The position numbers and the translations under genes are program-made. A DNA stretch of 64,000 bases from Xanthomonas hortorum. GTDB lineage: Bacteria > Pseudomonadota > Gammaproteobacteria > Xanthomonadales > Xanthomonadaceae. The number at the start of each line of letters is the position of its first letter. Position 1 is the stretch's first letter. The DNA lies in NCBI RefSeq assembly GCF_002940005.1, contig NZ_MDEF01000014.1; one strand, given 5' to 3'. Below the pieces are notes generated by a model. It was given only the letters and a program-made list of their open reading frames with translations, was not told where the DNA came from and searched no databases. Shown one piece after another: positions 46,148 through 53,797 of this stretch.

Positions 46148-46591
46148 TTACTTGACCACACGCAGATGCGGGCGCTTGCCGGCACTTGGCGGCTCGTCCG
46201 GCGTAGGCGGGCTCGGTTGCGGCGGTGCACCGGGATCCGGTGGCTCGGTGCTGGTGCCCGGGATGTCGTCCGGCAAGGCCATGCCCTGCCCGGTCTCGCG
46301 TGCGTACACCGCCAGCACGGCGGCCATCGGCACCATCACCGGATAGCTGACGCCGCCGAAGCGTGCAGTAAAGCGCACGCTTTCGTTGTCGACCTGCAGC
46401 CCGACCACGGCGCGCTCGGCGATGTTCAATACGACGCGACCATCCTTGACGGCACTGGCAGGCACCTGCACGCCAGGCAATCCTGCGTCCACCAGAACGT
46501 GCGGCGTCATGCCGTTGTCGTTGATCCATTCGACCAAGGCCCGCAACAGGTACGGGCGATGGCTGGTCATGCGGGGGAAATCTTCGCTCAT
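46148..46591 (-). CDS. sspB: ClpXP protease specificity-enhancing factor SspB
   Basis: 147 residues. The fold domain (about 8-110) starts with R-P-Y-L-L-R-A-L-V-E-W-I and contains V-L-N-I-A-E-R-A and R-F-G-G-V-S-Y-P-V-M-V-P. The tail is Pro-rich and ends L-R-V-V-K, the short C-terminal motif that docks SspB to ClpX. SspB tethers ssrA-tagged peptides to ClpXP. It is encoded just after sspA, probably in the same transcript. ATG at 46570 (M-T-S-H-R-P) is an alternative start. Confidence 0.94.
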   Translation of the reverse strand: MSEDFPRMTSHRPYLLRALVEWINDNGMTPHVLVDAGLPGVQVPASAVKDGRVVLNIAERAVVGLQVDNESVRFTARFGGVSYPVMVPMAAVLAVYARETGQGMALPDDIPGTSTEPPDPGAPPQPSPPTPDEPPSAGKRPHLRVVK

Positions 46592-46669
46592 GGCGTCATT
46601 TTACCCGCACACGACCCGCAGCGGCGGCGCTGCGATCGGACCTCGGTCTGTTGGCATACAGCCCTCGCA

Positions 46670-47305
46670 TCAGCCCGGCATGTCGCGCAGTTTGCGTTCC
46701 TGATCGGTCAGGCTGCGGATGAAGCCGGGATTGCGGAAGATCCGGTTGCCGTAGTCCTCGATTGCCTTGCCGTCCTTGGGCAGCCCGATCTCCAATGCGT
46801 CCAGTCGCCAGATGATCGGCGCCATGGCGCAATCGGCCAGACTCATTTCCGGATTGAGGAAGAATTTGCTGGCCTTGAACAACGGCACCGATGCGGTGAG
46901 CAGTTCCTTCAGGCGCTTGCGGCCGGCTTCGGCCTGGGTCTTGTTGCCGAGCTGGATGGCCTGCACCTGCGGCACCCAGTCGTGCTCGATCCGCAGCATC
47001 GCCAGACGCAGGCGCGCGCGCGACAGTGGGTCGACCGGCATCAGCGGCGGATGCGGATAGCGCTCGTCCAGGTACTCGCTGACCACCGATGCGGCGTACA
47101 GCACCAGGTCGCGTTCGACCAGGGTGGGAACCGAGTGATAGGGATTGAGATCGATCAGATCTTCGGGAGGATTTTGTGGGTCGACCGGCACCAGGTCGTA
47201 GGTCACCCCTTTCGCCGCCAGGACCAAGCGGACCCGGTGGCACAACACGTCGTCGTTGGACGAAAACAAAGTCAAGGTATTTCGCATACGCACACTCGTC
47301 GCCAT
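46670..47305 (-). CDS. sspA: Stringent starvation protein A
   Basis: 211 residues, glutathione-transferase fold without glutathione activity. N-terminal L-F-S-S-N-D-D-V-L-C-H-R-V-R, the N-P-Y-H-S-V-P-T-L block with P-T-L, and Y-L-D-E-R-Y-P-H-P-P-L are the SspA hallmarks, including the P-H-P surface patch that contacts RNA polymerase. SspA binds RNA polymerase and affects stationary-phase and virulence gene expression in proteobacteria. sspB follows 78 bp later. Its 5' spacer carries the expanded repeat copy E, which may matter for its transcription from petABC. Confidence 0.95.
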   Translation of the reverse strand: MATSVRMRNTLTLFSSNDDVLCHRVRLVLAAKGVTYDLVPVDPQNPPEDLIDLNPYHSVPTLVERDLVLYAASVVSEYLDERYPHPPLMPVDPLSRARLRLAMLRIEHDWVPQVQAIQLGNKTQAEAGRKRLKELLTASVPLFKASKFFLNPEMSLADCAMAPIIWRLDALEIGLPKDGKAIEDYGNRIFRNPGFIRSLTDQERKLRDMPG

Positions 47306-47483
47306 TCAAGGCTCTCCGACGACCGGAATCCGCCGGCCGCATCGGCGCAGCCGGCCCAACGCCGACCGTCACCACGGTCCTTCGAGTGTGCAATCACGTC
47401 ACGCAAAAGCCAAGGGTGATAAGGCCTCAAAACACGAACAAGCCATGTTGTCTTGTTGAATGACGGGCTTGCCAGGCGATTAC

Positions 47484-47922
47484 GCGTCATCGACAGGTGG
47501 GTTTGCGGCTGATCTGCAGGTTTGCTGCAGGGCCCTTGCCCGCCCACCATCGCGGGACACGCCGCAAGTAGGCCCTTGTAGCGTCATCGGCACGTTGGCT
47601 TGCGGCTGATCTGCGGGTTTGCTGCAGGGCCCTTGCCGGCCCACCATCGCGGGACACGCCGCAAGTACGTCCTTGTAGCGTCATCGGCACGTTGGTTTGC
47701 GGCTGNGCGGCATCCATGCCGCGTAAGGTCCCGCGACGGTGGGCGGGCAAGGACCAGTCGAGATGGTCGGTGTGCATGTTTTCAATGAAGCAGCCGACTA
47801 ACTCTCTGGTGCGGTGTCCTCGCCGATTGCGGGACCGTGTGGCGGCATGGATGCCGCCACCGAGCCTACAAGGACGTACTTGCGGCGTGTCCCGCGAGCG
47901 GTGAGGTCATCGCGCCCTCGAC
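47484..47922. repeat. Dispersed palindromic repeat, copy E (rearranged, with 97-bp tandem units and an N)
   Basis: The 850-bp spacer 47306-48155 between sspA and petC holds the family in the opposite orientation. A 97-bp unit beginning GCGTCATCGG repeats at 47484, 47581 and 47678; the third copy stops at the single ambiguous base, 47706. After it comes the remaining half of module 2 (GCGGCATCCATGCCGCGTAA to about 47760), then module 1 (about 47808-47922). An octamer CGACCAAC is repeated three times at 47919-47942, and GCGGCTAACAGAAC lies near 47962. No gene is present. Confidence 0.85.
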
Positions 47923-48077
47923 CAACCGACCAACCGACCAACACGGACTGGGACCATCGAGATAGCGCCAAAGGCGGCTAACAGAACTGATTGCGCGACA
48001 GCCGGACGGACGTGGCTGGTGGCGGAAATCGGCACGCACCACGCGTCCAGTCCGGTTCTTCCACAGCTTCCACAAAC

Positions 48078-48095
48078 GCTTGGCGATCGCCAAGC
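48078..48095. terminator. 18-bp perfect palindrome downstream of petC
   Basis: GCTTGGCGATCGCCAAGC is its own complement. It lies about 60 bp past the petC stop. The outer ACAGCTT and AAGCTGT would extend the stem if a 9-nt bulge is allowed. It may be a terminator without a T-tract or a protein site. Confidence 0.5.
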
Positions 48096-48155
48096 TGTGT
48101 TCGCTGCGTCGGGCGGCCGCGACATTGCACGGCCGCTGCCGCACTCACAGCGCGA

Positions 48156-48914
48156 TCAATGCACGTCCTTCCAATATTCCTTCTTGAGCAGATAGGCGAT
48201 GAAGGTCAGCAGGGCCAGGAACAGAATCACCCACACGCCCATGCTTTGCCGCTTCAGCGCCGCCGGCTCGCCCGCGTATTCCAGGAAGTTGGAGATATCG
48301 CGCACGGTCTGATCGAACTCGACTGGTGTCTGCCGTCCAGCTTGACCGAGCTTGAGCGCCTGCACCGGCTTGTCGCCGGTGGCCTTGTCCGGCGGCCCGT
48401 ACTGCGCCTGCTGCAGGCCTTGCAGTTCCCACAGCGGGTTGGGCATGGACGCGTTCGGGAACAACTGGTTGTTCCAGCCCAATGGACGGGTCTGATCCAG
48501 ATAGAACGACTTGAGGTAGGTATAGACCCAGTCGGTGCCGCGCACGCGGGCGATCAGGGTCAGATCCGGCGGCGCCTTGCCGAACCATTTGGTCGCTGCA
48601 TCGTGCGGCATGGTGCCTTCGATGTGCTCGCCGATCTTGGCGCCGGTGAAGTTGAGGTTGGCCATGACCTCCGCTTCGCTCAAGCCCAGATCGCTGGCCA
48701 TGCGCGAATAGCGCAGGTATTTCAGCGAGTGGCAGCCCGAACAATAGTTCATGAACAACTGCGCCCCACGTTGCAGCGAGGCACGATCGCTTAGATCGTT
48801 TCCGGCCTGCTGTACTGCGCCGCCTTCGGCCGCCATCGCGCCGCCGGCAACCACCAAGCCGCATAGCAGCGCGACCATGCGTGACTTCCATGACTTCACG
48901 ATGTGCTTAGTCAT
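48156..48914 (-). CDS. petC: Ubiquinol-cytochrome c reductase cytochrome c1
   Basis: 252 residues. Signal peptide (1-29, ends A-M-A-A), heme c attachment C-S-G-C-H (58-62), Met ligand in the P-N-P-L-W region context, and one C-terminal transmembrane helix (about 226-244) before K-K-E-Y-W-K. This is the cytochrome c1 subunit of the bc1 complex in the inner membrane. It begins 8 bp inside the end of petB, so petA-petB-petC form one translationally coupled operon on this strand. Confidence 0.96.
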   Translation of the reverse strand: MTKHIVKSWKSRMVALLCGLVVAGGAMAAEGGAVQQAGNDLSDRASLQRGAQLFMNYCSGCHSLKYLRYSRMASDLGLSEAEVMANLNFTGAKIGEHIEGTMPHDAATKWFGKAPPDLTLIARVRGTDWVYTYLKSFYLDQTRPLGWNNQLFPNASMPNPLWELQGLQQAQYGPPDKATGDKPVQALKLGQAGRQTPVEFDQTVRDISNFLEYAGEPAALKRQSMGVWVILFLALLTFIAYLLKKEYWKDVH

Positions 48915-50166
48915 GCGTGGTCACCCGCTCCGGTACCGGTTTGGTCTTATCTATCCGTGTCCACACAGGCATGGTGATGAAGAAGGCGAAATACAGGAAG
49001 GTCAGCACCCGCCCGACATAGGTCTCGTGTGCGTCGGTGCCAGGCCCGGAGCCGATTACGCCCAGCCATACGAAGCACACCACCAGCACGCCGAGCGCGA
49101 CCTTGGAGATCCAGCCGCGGTAGCGGATCGAGCGGACCTTGGCGCGGTCCAGCCATGGCACCAGAAACAGGATCGCGATCGCCGAGAACATCACCACCAC
49201 GCCGCCGAGCTTGTTGGGCACCACCCGCAACATCGCGTAGTACGGCGTGTAGTACCACACCGGTTTGATGTGCTCCGGGGTCACCAGCCGGTTGGCCTCG
49301 GTGAAGTTGTCGTGCTCCAGGAACAGACCGCCGAACGCCGGCGCGAAGAAAATGATGAAGGCCGCGATCAGCAGCAGGAAACCGACACCGACCAGATCCT
49401 TGACCGTGTAATACGGATGGAACGGGATACCGTCGGCAGGCTTGTGCGCATCCCAGCGATTGCCCTTGGGACCTTTCTTGATGTCGACGCCATCGGGATT
49501 GTTGGAACCCACTTCGTGCAGCGCGCCCAGATGCAACACGATCAGCAACAACAGCACCAACGGCAATGCGATGACGTGCAACGCAAAGAAGCGGTTGAGC
49601 GTGGCATCGCCGGGCAGATAGTCGCCCATGATCCATTCGGTCAAACCATTGCCGATCACCGGAATGGCACCGAACAAGGAGATGATCACCTTCGCGCCCC
49701 AGAACGACATCTGCCCCCAGGGCAGCACGTAGCCCATGAAGGCCTCGGCCATCAGCACCAGATAGATCAGCATGCCGAGGATCCACACCAGCTCACGCGG
49801 CTTCTGGTAACTGCCGTACATCAGCCCGCGGAACATGTGCAGATACACCACGATAAAGAACAGCGAGGCGCCGGTGCTGTGCATGTAGCGGATCAGCCAG
49901 CCCCACTCCACGTCGCGCATGATGTATTCGATCGAAGCGAACGCATCGGCGGCGCTGGTCTTGTAGTGCATCGTCAGGAAGATGCCGGTGACGATCTGGT
50001 TGACCAGCACCACCATCGCCAACGAGCCGAAGTAGTACCAGATGTTGAAGTTCTTCGGCGCGTAGTACTCGCTGACATGCTTGCGATAGACCGGCATCAG
50101 GCCGGGCGCGCGCTCGTTGACCCATTCGAACACGCCGTTCGCGGTACGGACAAGAATATTGCTCAT
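48907..50166 (-). CDS. petB: Ubiquinol-cytochrome c reductase cytochrome b
   Basis: 419 residues with eight predicted transmembrane helices. The two b-heme His pairs lie in H-Y and H-S-T-G-A (helix B) and L-P-x-x-x-x-x-H (helix D). Q-sites are marked by the G-Q-M-S-F-W-G region and the P-x-x-W-Y type motif P-V-W-Y-Y. A long loop between helices D and E (about 215-260) is typical of proteobacterial forms. It is the core of quinol oxidation. It overlaps petA by one base and petC by eight. Confidence 0.96.
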   Translation of the reverse strand: MSNILVRTANGVFEWVNERAPGLMPVYRKHVSEYYAPKNFNIWYYFGSLAMVVLVNQIVTGIFLTMHYKTSAADAFASIEYIMRDVEWGWLIRYMHSTGASLFFIVVYLHMFRGLMYGSYQKPRELVWILGMLIYLVLMAEAFMGYVLPWGQMSFWGAKVIISLFGAIPVIGNGLTEWIMGDYLPGDATLNRFFALHVIALPLVLLLLIVLHLGALHEVGSNNPDGVDIKKGPKGNRWDAHKPADGIPFHPYYTVKDLVGVGFLLLIAAFIIFFAPAFGGLFLEHDNFTEANRLVTPEHIKPVWYYTPYYAMLRVVPNKLGGVVVMFSAIAILFLVPWLDRAKVRSIRYRGWISKVALGVLVVCFVWLGVIGSGPGTDAHETYVGRVLTFLYFAFFITMPVWTRIDKTKPVPERVTTHD

Positions 50167-50810
50167 CAGGCAGCCCCCGTGCTTTTGGCCGACGTACCGG
50201 CGCCATCCGGATCGACGCCGATGACCAGCGTGTTGTCGTCCACGTAGTGGTGTGGGGGCACCAGCAGGTTGATCGGTGCCGGCACGCCGTCGAAGACGCG
50301 GCCAGACATGTCGAAGCGCGACTTATGGCAGGGGCAGAAGTAGCCGCCCTTCCATTGCGGGTCGTAGGGCTCGGGCCGGATCTCGGCGACCATCTCGGGC
50401 GAACACCCCAGATGCGTGCACAGGCCCACCAATACCGAGATATCGGACTTGATCGAGCGGTACTCGGGGTTCTTCAGCACGTAGTCCGGCTGCTGGTCCT
50501 TGTTCTCGGACTTGGGATCCTTGAGCCGGTCGTCCAGCGAGGGCAGTGCGTCGAGCATCGCCTTGGAGCGCTTGACGATCCAGATCGGCTGACCGCGCCA
50601 CTCCAGAACCAGCCGTTGCCCTTCCTGCAAGGCGCTGATGTCGGCGGTCACCGGTGCGCCGGCCAACTTGGCGCGTGCACTGGGATTCCACGACTTCACG
50701 AACGGAACTGCAACAAATCCTGCTCCGACCGCACCGACCACGGAGGTTGTCGCGGTCAAAAACCGACGACGCCCGAGATCAGCAGGTGCGTTAACCCCAT
50801 CGTTGGCCAT
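50166..50810 (-). CDS. petA: Ubiquinol-cytochrome c reductase iron-sulfur (Rieske) subunit
   Basis: 214 residues. A twin-arginine signal G-R-R-R-F-L-T (13-19) with a hydrophobic membrane anchor precedes the Rieske domain, with cluster ligands C-T-H-L-G-C (131-136) and C-P-C-H (159-162). It transfers electrons from quinol to cytochrome c1. First gene of the petABC operon; its promoter should lie in the 177-bp gap before 50988. Confidence 0.96.
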   Translation of the reverse strand: MANDGVNAPADLGRRRFLTATTSVVGAVGAGFVAVPFVKSWNPSARAKLAGAPVTADISALQEGQRLVLEWRGQPIWIVKRSKAMLDALPSLDDRLKDPKSENKDQQPDYVLKNPEYRSIKSDISVLVGLCTHLGCSPEMVAEIRPEPYDPQWKGGYFCPCHKSRFDMSGRVFDGVPAPINLLVPPHHYVDDNTLVIGVDPDGAGTSAKSTGAA

Positions 50811-50987
50811 CCGGCTCTCCGATCTTGATTAGGTAGCGTGAGGCTGCCAACGGCTGGCGGGGGGTCCAGCCGCGATGAATCGACCGCAGTGTAGCGGAAC
50901 GCTTAATGCACAGACAATGCAATGTACGCAGTCGGAGCTGCGCTGTGCAAACGCTGCATGCAGATGCGTGTCGATAACGCACGCAGC

Positions 50988-51980
50988 TCAGTTGGCTGCC
51001 GTGGTCTGCCCGCGATAGCGACCGGCCAGCAGGCCGACGCGTTGTACATAGCGCTGGGTCTCGCTGTAAGGCGGCACGCCGCCATAGCGATCCACCGCGC
51101 CCTCACCCGCGTTGTAGCCGGCAGCGGCAAGCGTGAGATCGCCGTTGAAGCGTTTCAACAACCAAGACAGATACTGCACGCCGCCGCGAATATTTTGCGA
51201 TGCATCATAGGCGTCGCTGACGCCGAAGCGGCGCGCGGTTCCGGGCATCAGCTGCATCAACCCTTGCGCGCCGGCACGGCTGAGCGCCAGCGGGTTGTAA
51301 GCCGACTCGGCGTGGATGATCGCGCGCACGATCGCTTCTTCGACCCCGAACTCACGTGCCGCCGCGGTGATTTCCTGCTGGTAGGCATTGGTGTTGAGCC
51401 GGATCGCACCGAAGTTGACGCCGGGCTTTGCGCCGCAGGCGTAGCAGGTCTCGATGAAGCTGTAATGGATGGTGCGCAGGCCTTCGATGCTGGCGATCTG
51501 ACGCGGGCGGGCGCTGGTGTAGTGGCGCACGCCGTCCTTCATATAGGAATAGACCTGCCCGCTGACCACCCGACGCGGATTGACCGCCGTTGCGGCGGCA
51601 GGCGCCTGCACGATGGACGTCTCCGACGCCGGCAGCGCGCGCGGCACCACCGCTGAAGCGACCTCGGCAGCGCGACGTGGCGGTTGGCTGACCGGCTGGC
51701 TGATGATCGTGGCCGGCGCGCCGCTGTCGATGTTGGCGATGCTGCGCGCAGGGGCGGCAATCGAGCCTGGCGTCGCGCGCGTCGAAGACGGCAGTGTGCG
51801 GCGGATCGAGCGATCCGGGGTATAGCTGCTGATGACGCTGCAGGCGGCGCCGCTCTGGCGCTTGCTCAAATAACTGGTGATGCCGTCGCCGCTGACGCAC
51901 TTGTACAAGGTGCCGGCGCTGGCCGGCGCCGCCGACAACGTGACAAGTAACAGCCCCAGCACTCTTGACATCCCCTTCAT
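50988..51980 (-). CDS. Lytic transglycosylase with DUF4124-like N-terminus
   Basis: 330 residues from ATG 51980, where a signal peptide begins (cleavage near A-S-A-G, about residue 23). Directly after it comes a short Y-K-C-V-S-G-D-G-I-T-S-Y-L-S domain (DUF4124-like), a Ser/Ala/Pro-rich linker, and the SLT domain (about 210-320) with catalytic Glu in H-A-E-S-A-Y-N-P, then G-L-M-Q-L-M-P-G-T-A-R and N-I-R-G-G-V-Q-Y-L. It cleaves peptidoglycan glycan strands in the periplasm. It follows the petABC promoter region but is probably its own unit. Confidence 0.88.
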   Translation of the reverse strand: MKGMSRVLGLLLVTLSAAPASAGTLYKCVSGDGITSYLSKRQSGAACSVISSYTPDRSIRRTLPSSTRATPGSIAAPARSIANIDSGAPATIISQPVSQPPRRAAEVASAVVPRALPASETSIVQAPAAATAVNPRRVVSGQVYSYMKDGVRHYTSARPRQIASIEGLRTIHYSFIETCYACGAKPGVNFGAIRLNTNAYQQEITAAAREFGVEEAIVRAIIHAESAYNPLALSRAGAQGLMQLMPGTARRFGVSDAYDASQNIRGGVQYLSWLLKRFNGDLTLAAAGYNAGEGAVDRYGGVPPYSETQRYVQRVGLLAGRYRGQTTAAN

Positions 51981-52029
51981 GTGGCGGAGTGTCCCAGCTT
52001 GCCCTGGGCTTGCCAAGTGTCGGCCGGCG

Positions 52030-52995
52030 TTACCGGGGTAGCTGGTCCAGTTGCGCGCACAACCGGTTCAGGGCCTGGGTCAGCGGTTCACGCACATCGG
52101 CAGGAGAGATCGCCTCGAACGGCAGTTCGAGCAGCAGCAGATTGGCCGCCAGGGCCGGCATGCTCGGGGCGCCCAGACCAAGCCAGCAATGTTCTGGCCC
52201 GTCGGCTTCCAGCGCACCCAGCCAAGGCGGGATGCGCGCGGCCAGTGCGTCCAGCGTGCCTTGCAGGCGTACCCGCGCCCGGCATGGGAATGGCGACTCG
52301 CCGATCGCCTTGCACAACAACTGCAGCGGCTCCTCCGGCAGCGCACGGGCGGCGAACTGCGCGCCGGTCGCGACGGCCTGATCGATACGGTCGGCACGCA
52401 GGGTGCGCCAGTCCTGGCGCTCGCAGTCCCAGACCAGCAAGTACCAGCGCCGCCCGTAATTCACCAGCAACGCCGGCTCGACGCAGCGGGTGATCGGCGC
52501 GCCAGAGTGGCGGCGATAATCCAGCCGCAAGGTAATGCGGTCGCGGCAGGCACTGGCCAGTTGCGCCAGCAGTGCCGCGTCCACCAACGCGCTGGCGTCC
52601 ATGATCGGCAGACTGGCCATGGCCGCATGCGCGGCGCTGGCGCGCTGGCCACTGCGTCGTGGCAACAGCGGATCGAGCTTGGCCAGCACCCGCGCCGCTG
52701 CCGCGTCCATGTCGCGGATCGTCGGCGCGGCCGCGCGCAAGGCGATCGCCACGGTGAGCGCTTCGTCTTCTTCTAACAACAGCGGCAAGGCGGCTGCTCC
52801 CTGCCCTAGCCGGTAGCCGCCACCGGTTCCGGGCGCGGCCTGTATCGGGTAGCCGAGCTCGCGAAGGCGGTCGATATCGCGCCGCACGCTGCGCGGATGA
52901 ATCTCCAGGCGCTCAGCCAGGGCCATGCCGGACCAGCTCCGGCCGCCTTGCAGCAGAGAGAGCAGACGCAACAAGCGGGCAGCGGTCGAGGCCAT
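52030..52995 (-). CDS. WYL-domain HTH transcriptional regulator (YafY type)
   Basis: 321 residues. The N-terminal HTH_11/DeoR-like winged helix (about 5-60: R-L-L-R-L-L-S-L-L-Q, then I-H-P-R-S-V-R-R-D-I) is followed by the WYL domain, with the Y-G-R-R-W-Y-L-L-V-W-D block (about 168-178) and a C-terminal extension. WYL domains bind nucleic acid or small ligands. It reads divergently from a GST gene, and a perfect palindrome lies just before its start codon, suggesting it controls itself and the GST. Confidence 0.9.
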   Translation of the reverse strand: MASTAARLLRLLSLLQGGRSWSGMALAERLEIHPRSVRRDIDRLRELGYPIQAAPGTGGGYRLGQGAAALPLLLEEDEALTVAIALRAAAPTIRDMDAAAARVLAKLDPLLPRRSGQRASAAHAAMASLPIMDASALVDAALLAQLASACRDRITLRLDYRRHSGAPITRCVEPALLVNYGRRWYLLVWDCERQDWRTLRADRIDQAVATGAQFAARALPEEPLQLLCKAIGESPFPCRARVRLQGTLDALAARIPPWLGALEADGPEHCWLGLGAPSMPALAANLLLLELPFEAISPADVREPLTQALNRLCAQLDQLPR

Positions 52996-53005
52996 CCGTC
53001 ACCGT

Positions 53006-53030
53006 ATTGCGGACAGAAAGTGTCCGCAAT
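53006..53030. promoter_or_regulatory. Operator-like palindrome between the WYL regulator and the GST gene
   Basis: ATTGCGGACA and TGTCCGCAAT form a perfect 10-bp inverted repeat with a 5-nt GAAAG spacer. It begins 11 bp before the regulator ATG and 84 bp before the GST ATG, in the 118-bp divergent gap. No T-tract follows and both strands are read away from it, so an operator is far more likely than a terminator. Confidence 0.75.
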
Positions 53031-53113
53031 AGCTGTATAGGATTGCGTCATCACGTGTCGCTGCACCAATGCCCGCTACTTGCACTCTTCTTCCTGGCCA
53101 CCAAGGACTCGCA

Positions 53114-53728
53114 ATGCCCGACGACCGCCACATCACACTTTTCCACAATCCCCGCTCGCGCTCGCGCGGCGTGCTGGTCTTGCTGGAAGAGCTCGGCGCC
53201 AGCTACAGCCTGCAGATCCTCGATCTGGAAAAAGGCGAACAGCTCGCGCCCGAGTACCTGACGATCAACCCGATGGGCAAGATCCCGGCGATCCGGCACG
53301 GCGACAGCGTGGTCACCGAACAGGGCGCGATCTATCAGTACCTGGCCGAGCTTTATCCGGAAGCCGGCCTGTCGCCAGCACCGGGCGATGCCGATCGCGG
53401 CGCCTATCTGCGCTGGCTGGCCTTCTACGGTTCGGCGTTCGAGCCGGCGATCATCGACCGCGCGATGAAGCGTGACGCCCCGCCGCGCGCGATCTCGCCG
53501 TACGCCGACTGTGACACGGTGCTGCAGGTGGTCGATGCGCAGCTGGCCAAGGGCGACTATCTGTTGGGCGATCGTTGCAGCGCGGCCGATGTGCTGTGGG
53601 GCGGCGCGCTTGGCTGGATGGTCGATTTCGGCCTGGTCGACCCGCCCGCATCCACCCGCGCCTACATTGCACGCATGGCCGACCGGCCGGCAGTCGGCCG
53701 CGCCGAGGCGATCAACGCCAGGCCCTGA
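53114..53728 (+). CDS. Glutathione S-transferase family protein
   Basis: 204 residues from ATG 53114, which has AAGGA six bases upstream. N-terminal thioredoxin fold: T-L-F-H-N-P-R-S-R-S-R-G near residue 8, N-P-M-G-K-I-P-A near 52 and E-Q-G-A-I near 68. C-terminal helical domain with S-A-A-D-V-L-W-G. The Ser in N-P-R-S-R-S-R is the likely active residue. Its divergent WYL regulator and shared palindrome suggest an inducible response, possibly to an electrophile, but nothing shows the substrate. Confidence 0.88.
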   Translation: MPDDRHITLFHNPRSRSRGVLVLLEELGASYSLQILDLEKGEQLAPEYLTINPMGKIPAIRHGDSVVTEQGAIYQYLAELYPEAGLSPAPGDADRGAYLRWLAFYGSAFEPAIIDRAMKRDAPPRAISPYADCDTVLQVVDAQLAKGDYLLGDRCSAADVLWGGALGWMVDFGLVDPPASTRAYIARMADRPAVGRAEAINARP

Positions 53729-53797
53729 GCATCCGGACGCAGCCGGCGCAAGCGGGTAAACTACGCGGCTATCTTCTACCCGCCTGGAATAAGCGCC

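Noticed and set aside
47484..47706. CRISPR array
   Set aside because: The 97-bp units are contiguous with no unique spacers, and no cas genes are present.
47487..47777. Frame running through repeat copy E and the ambiguous base
   Set aside because: It consists of repeat sequence translated with an unknown residue; no gene signature.
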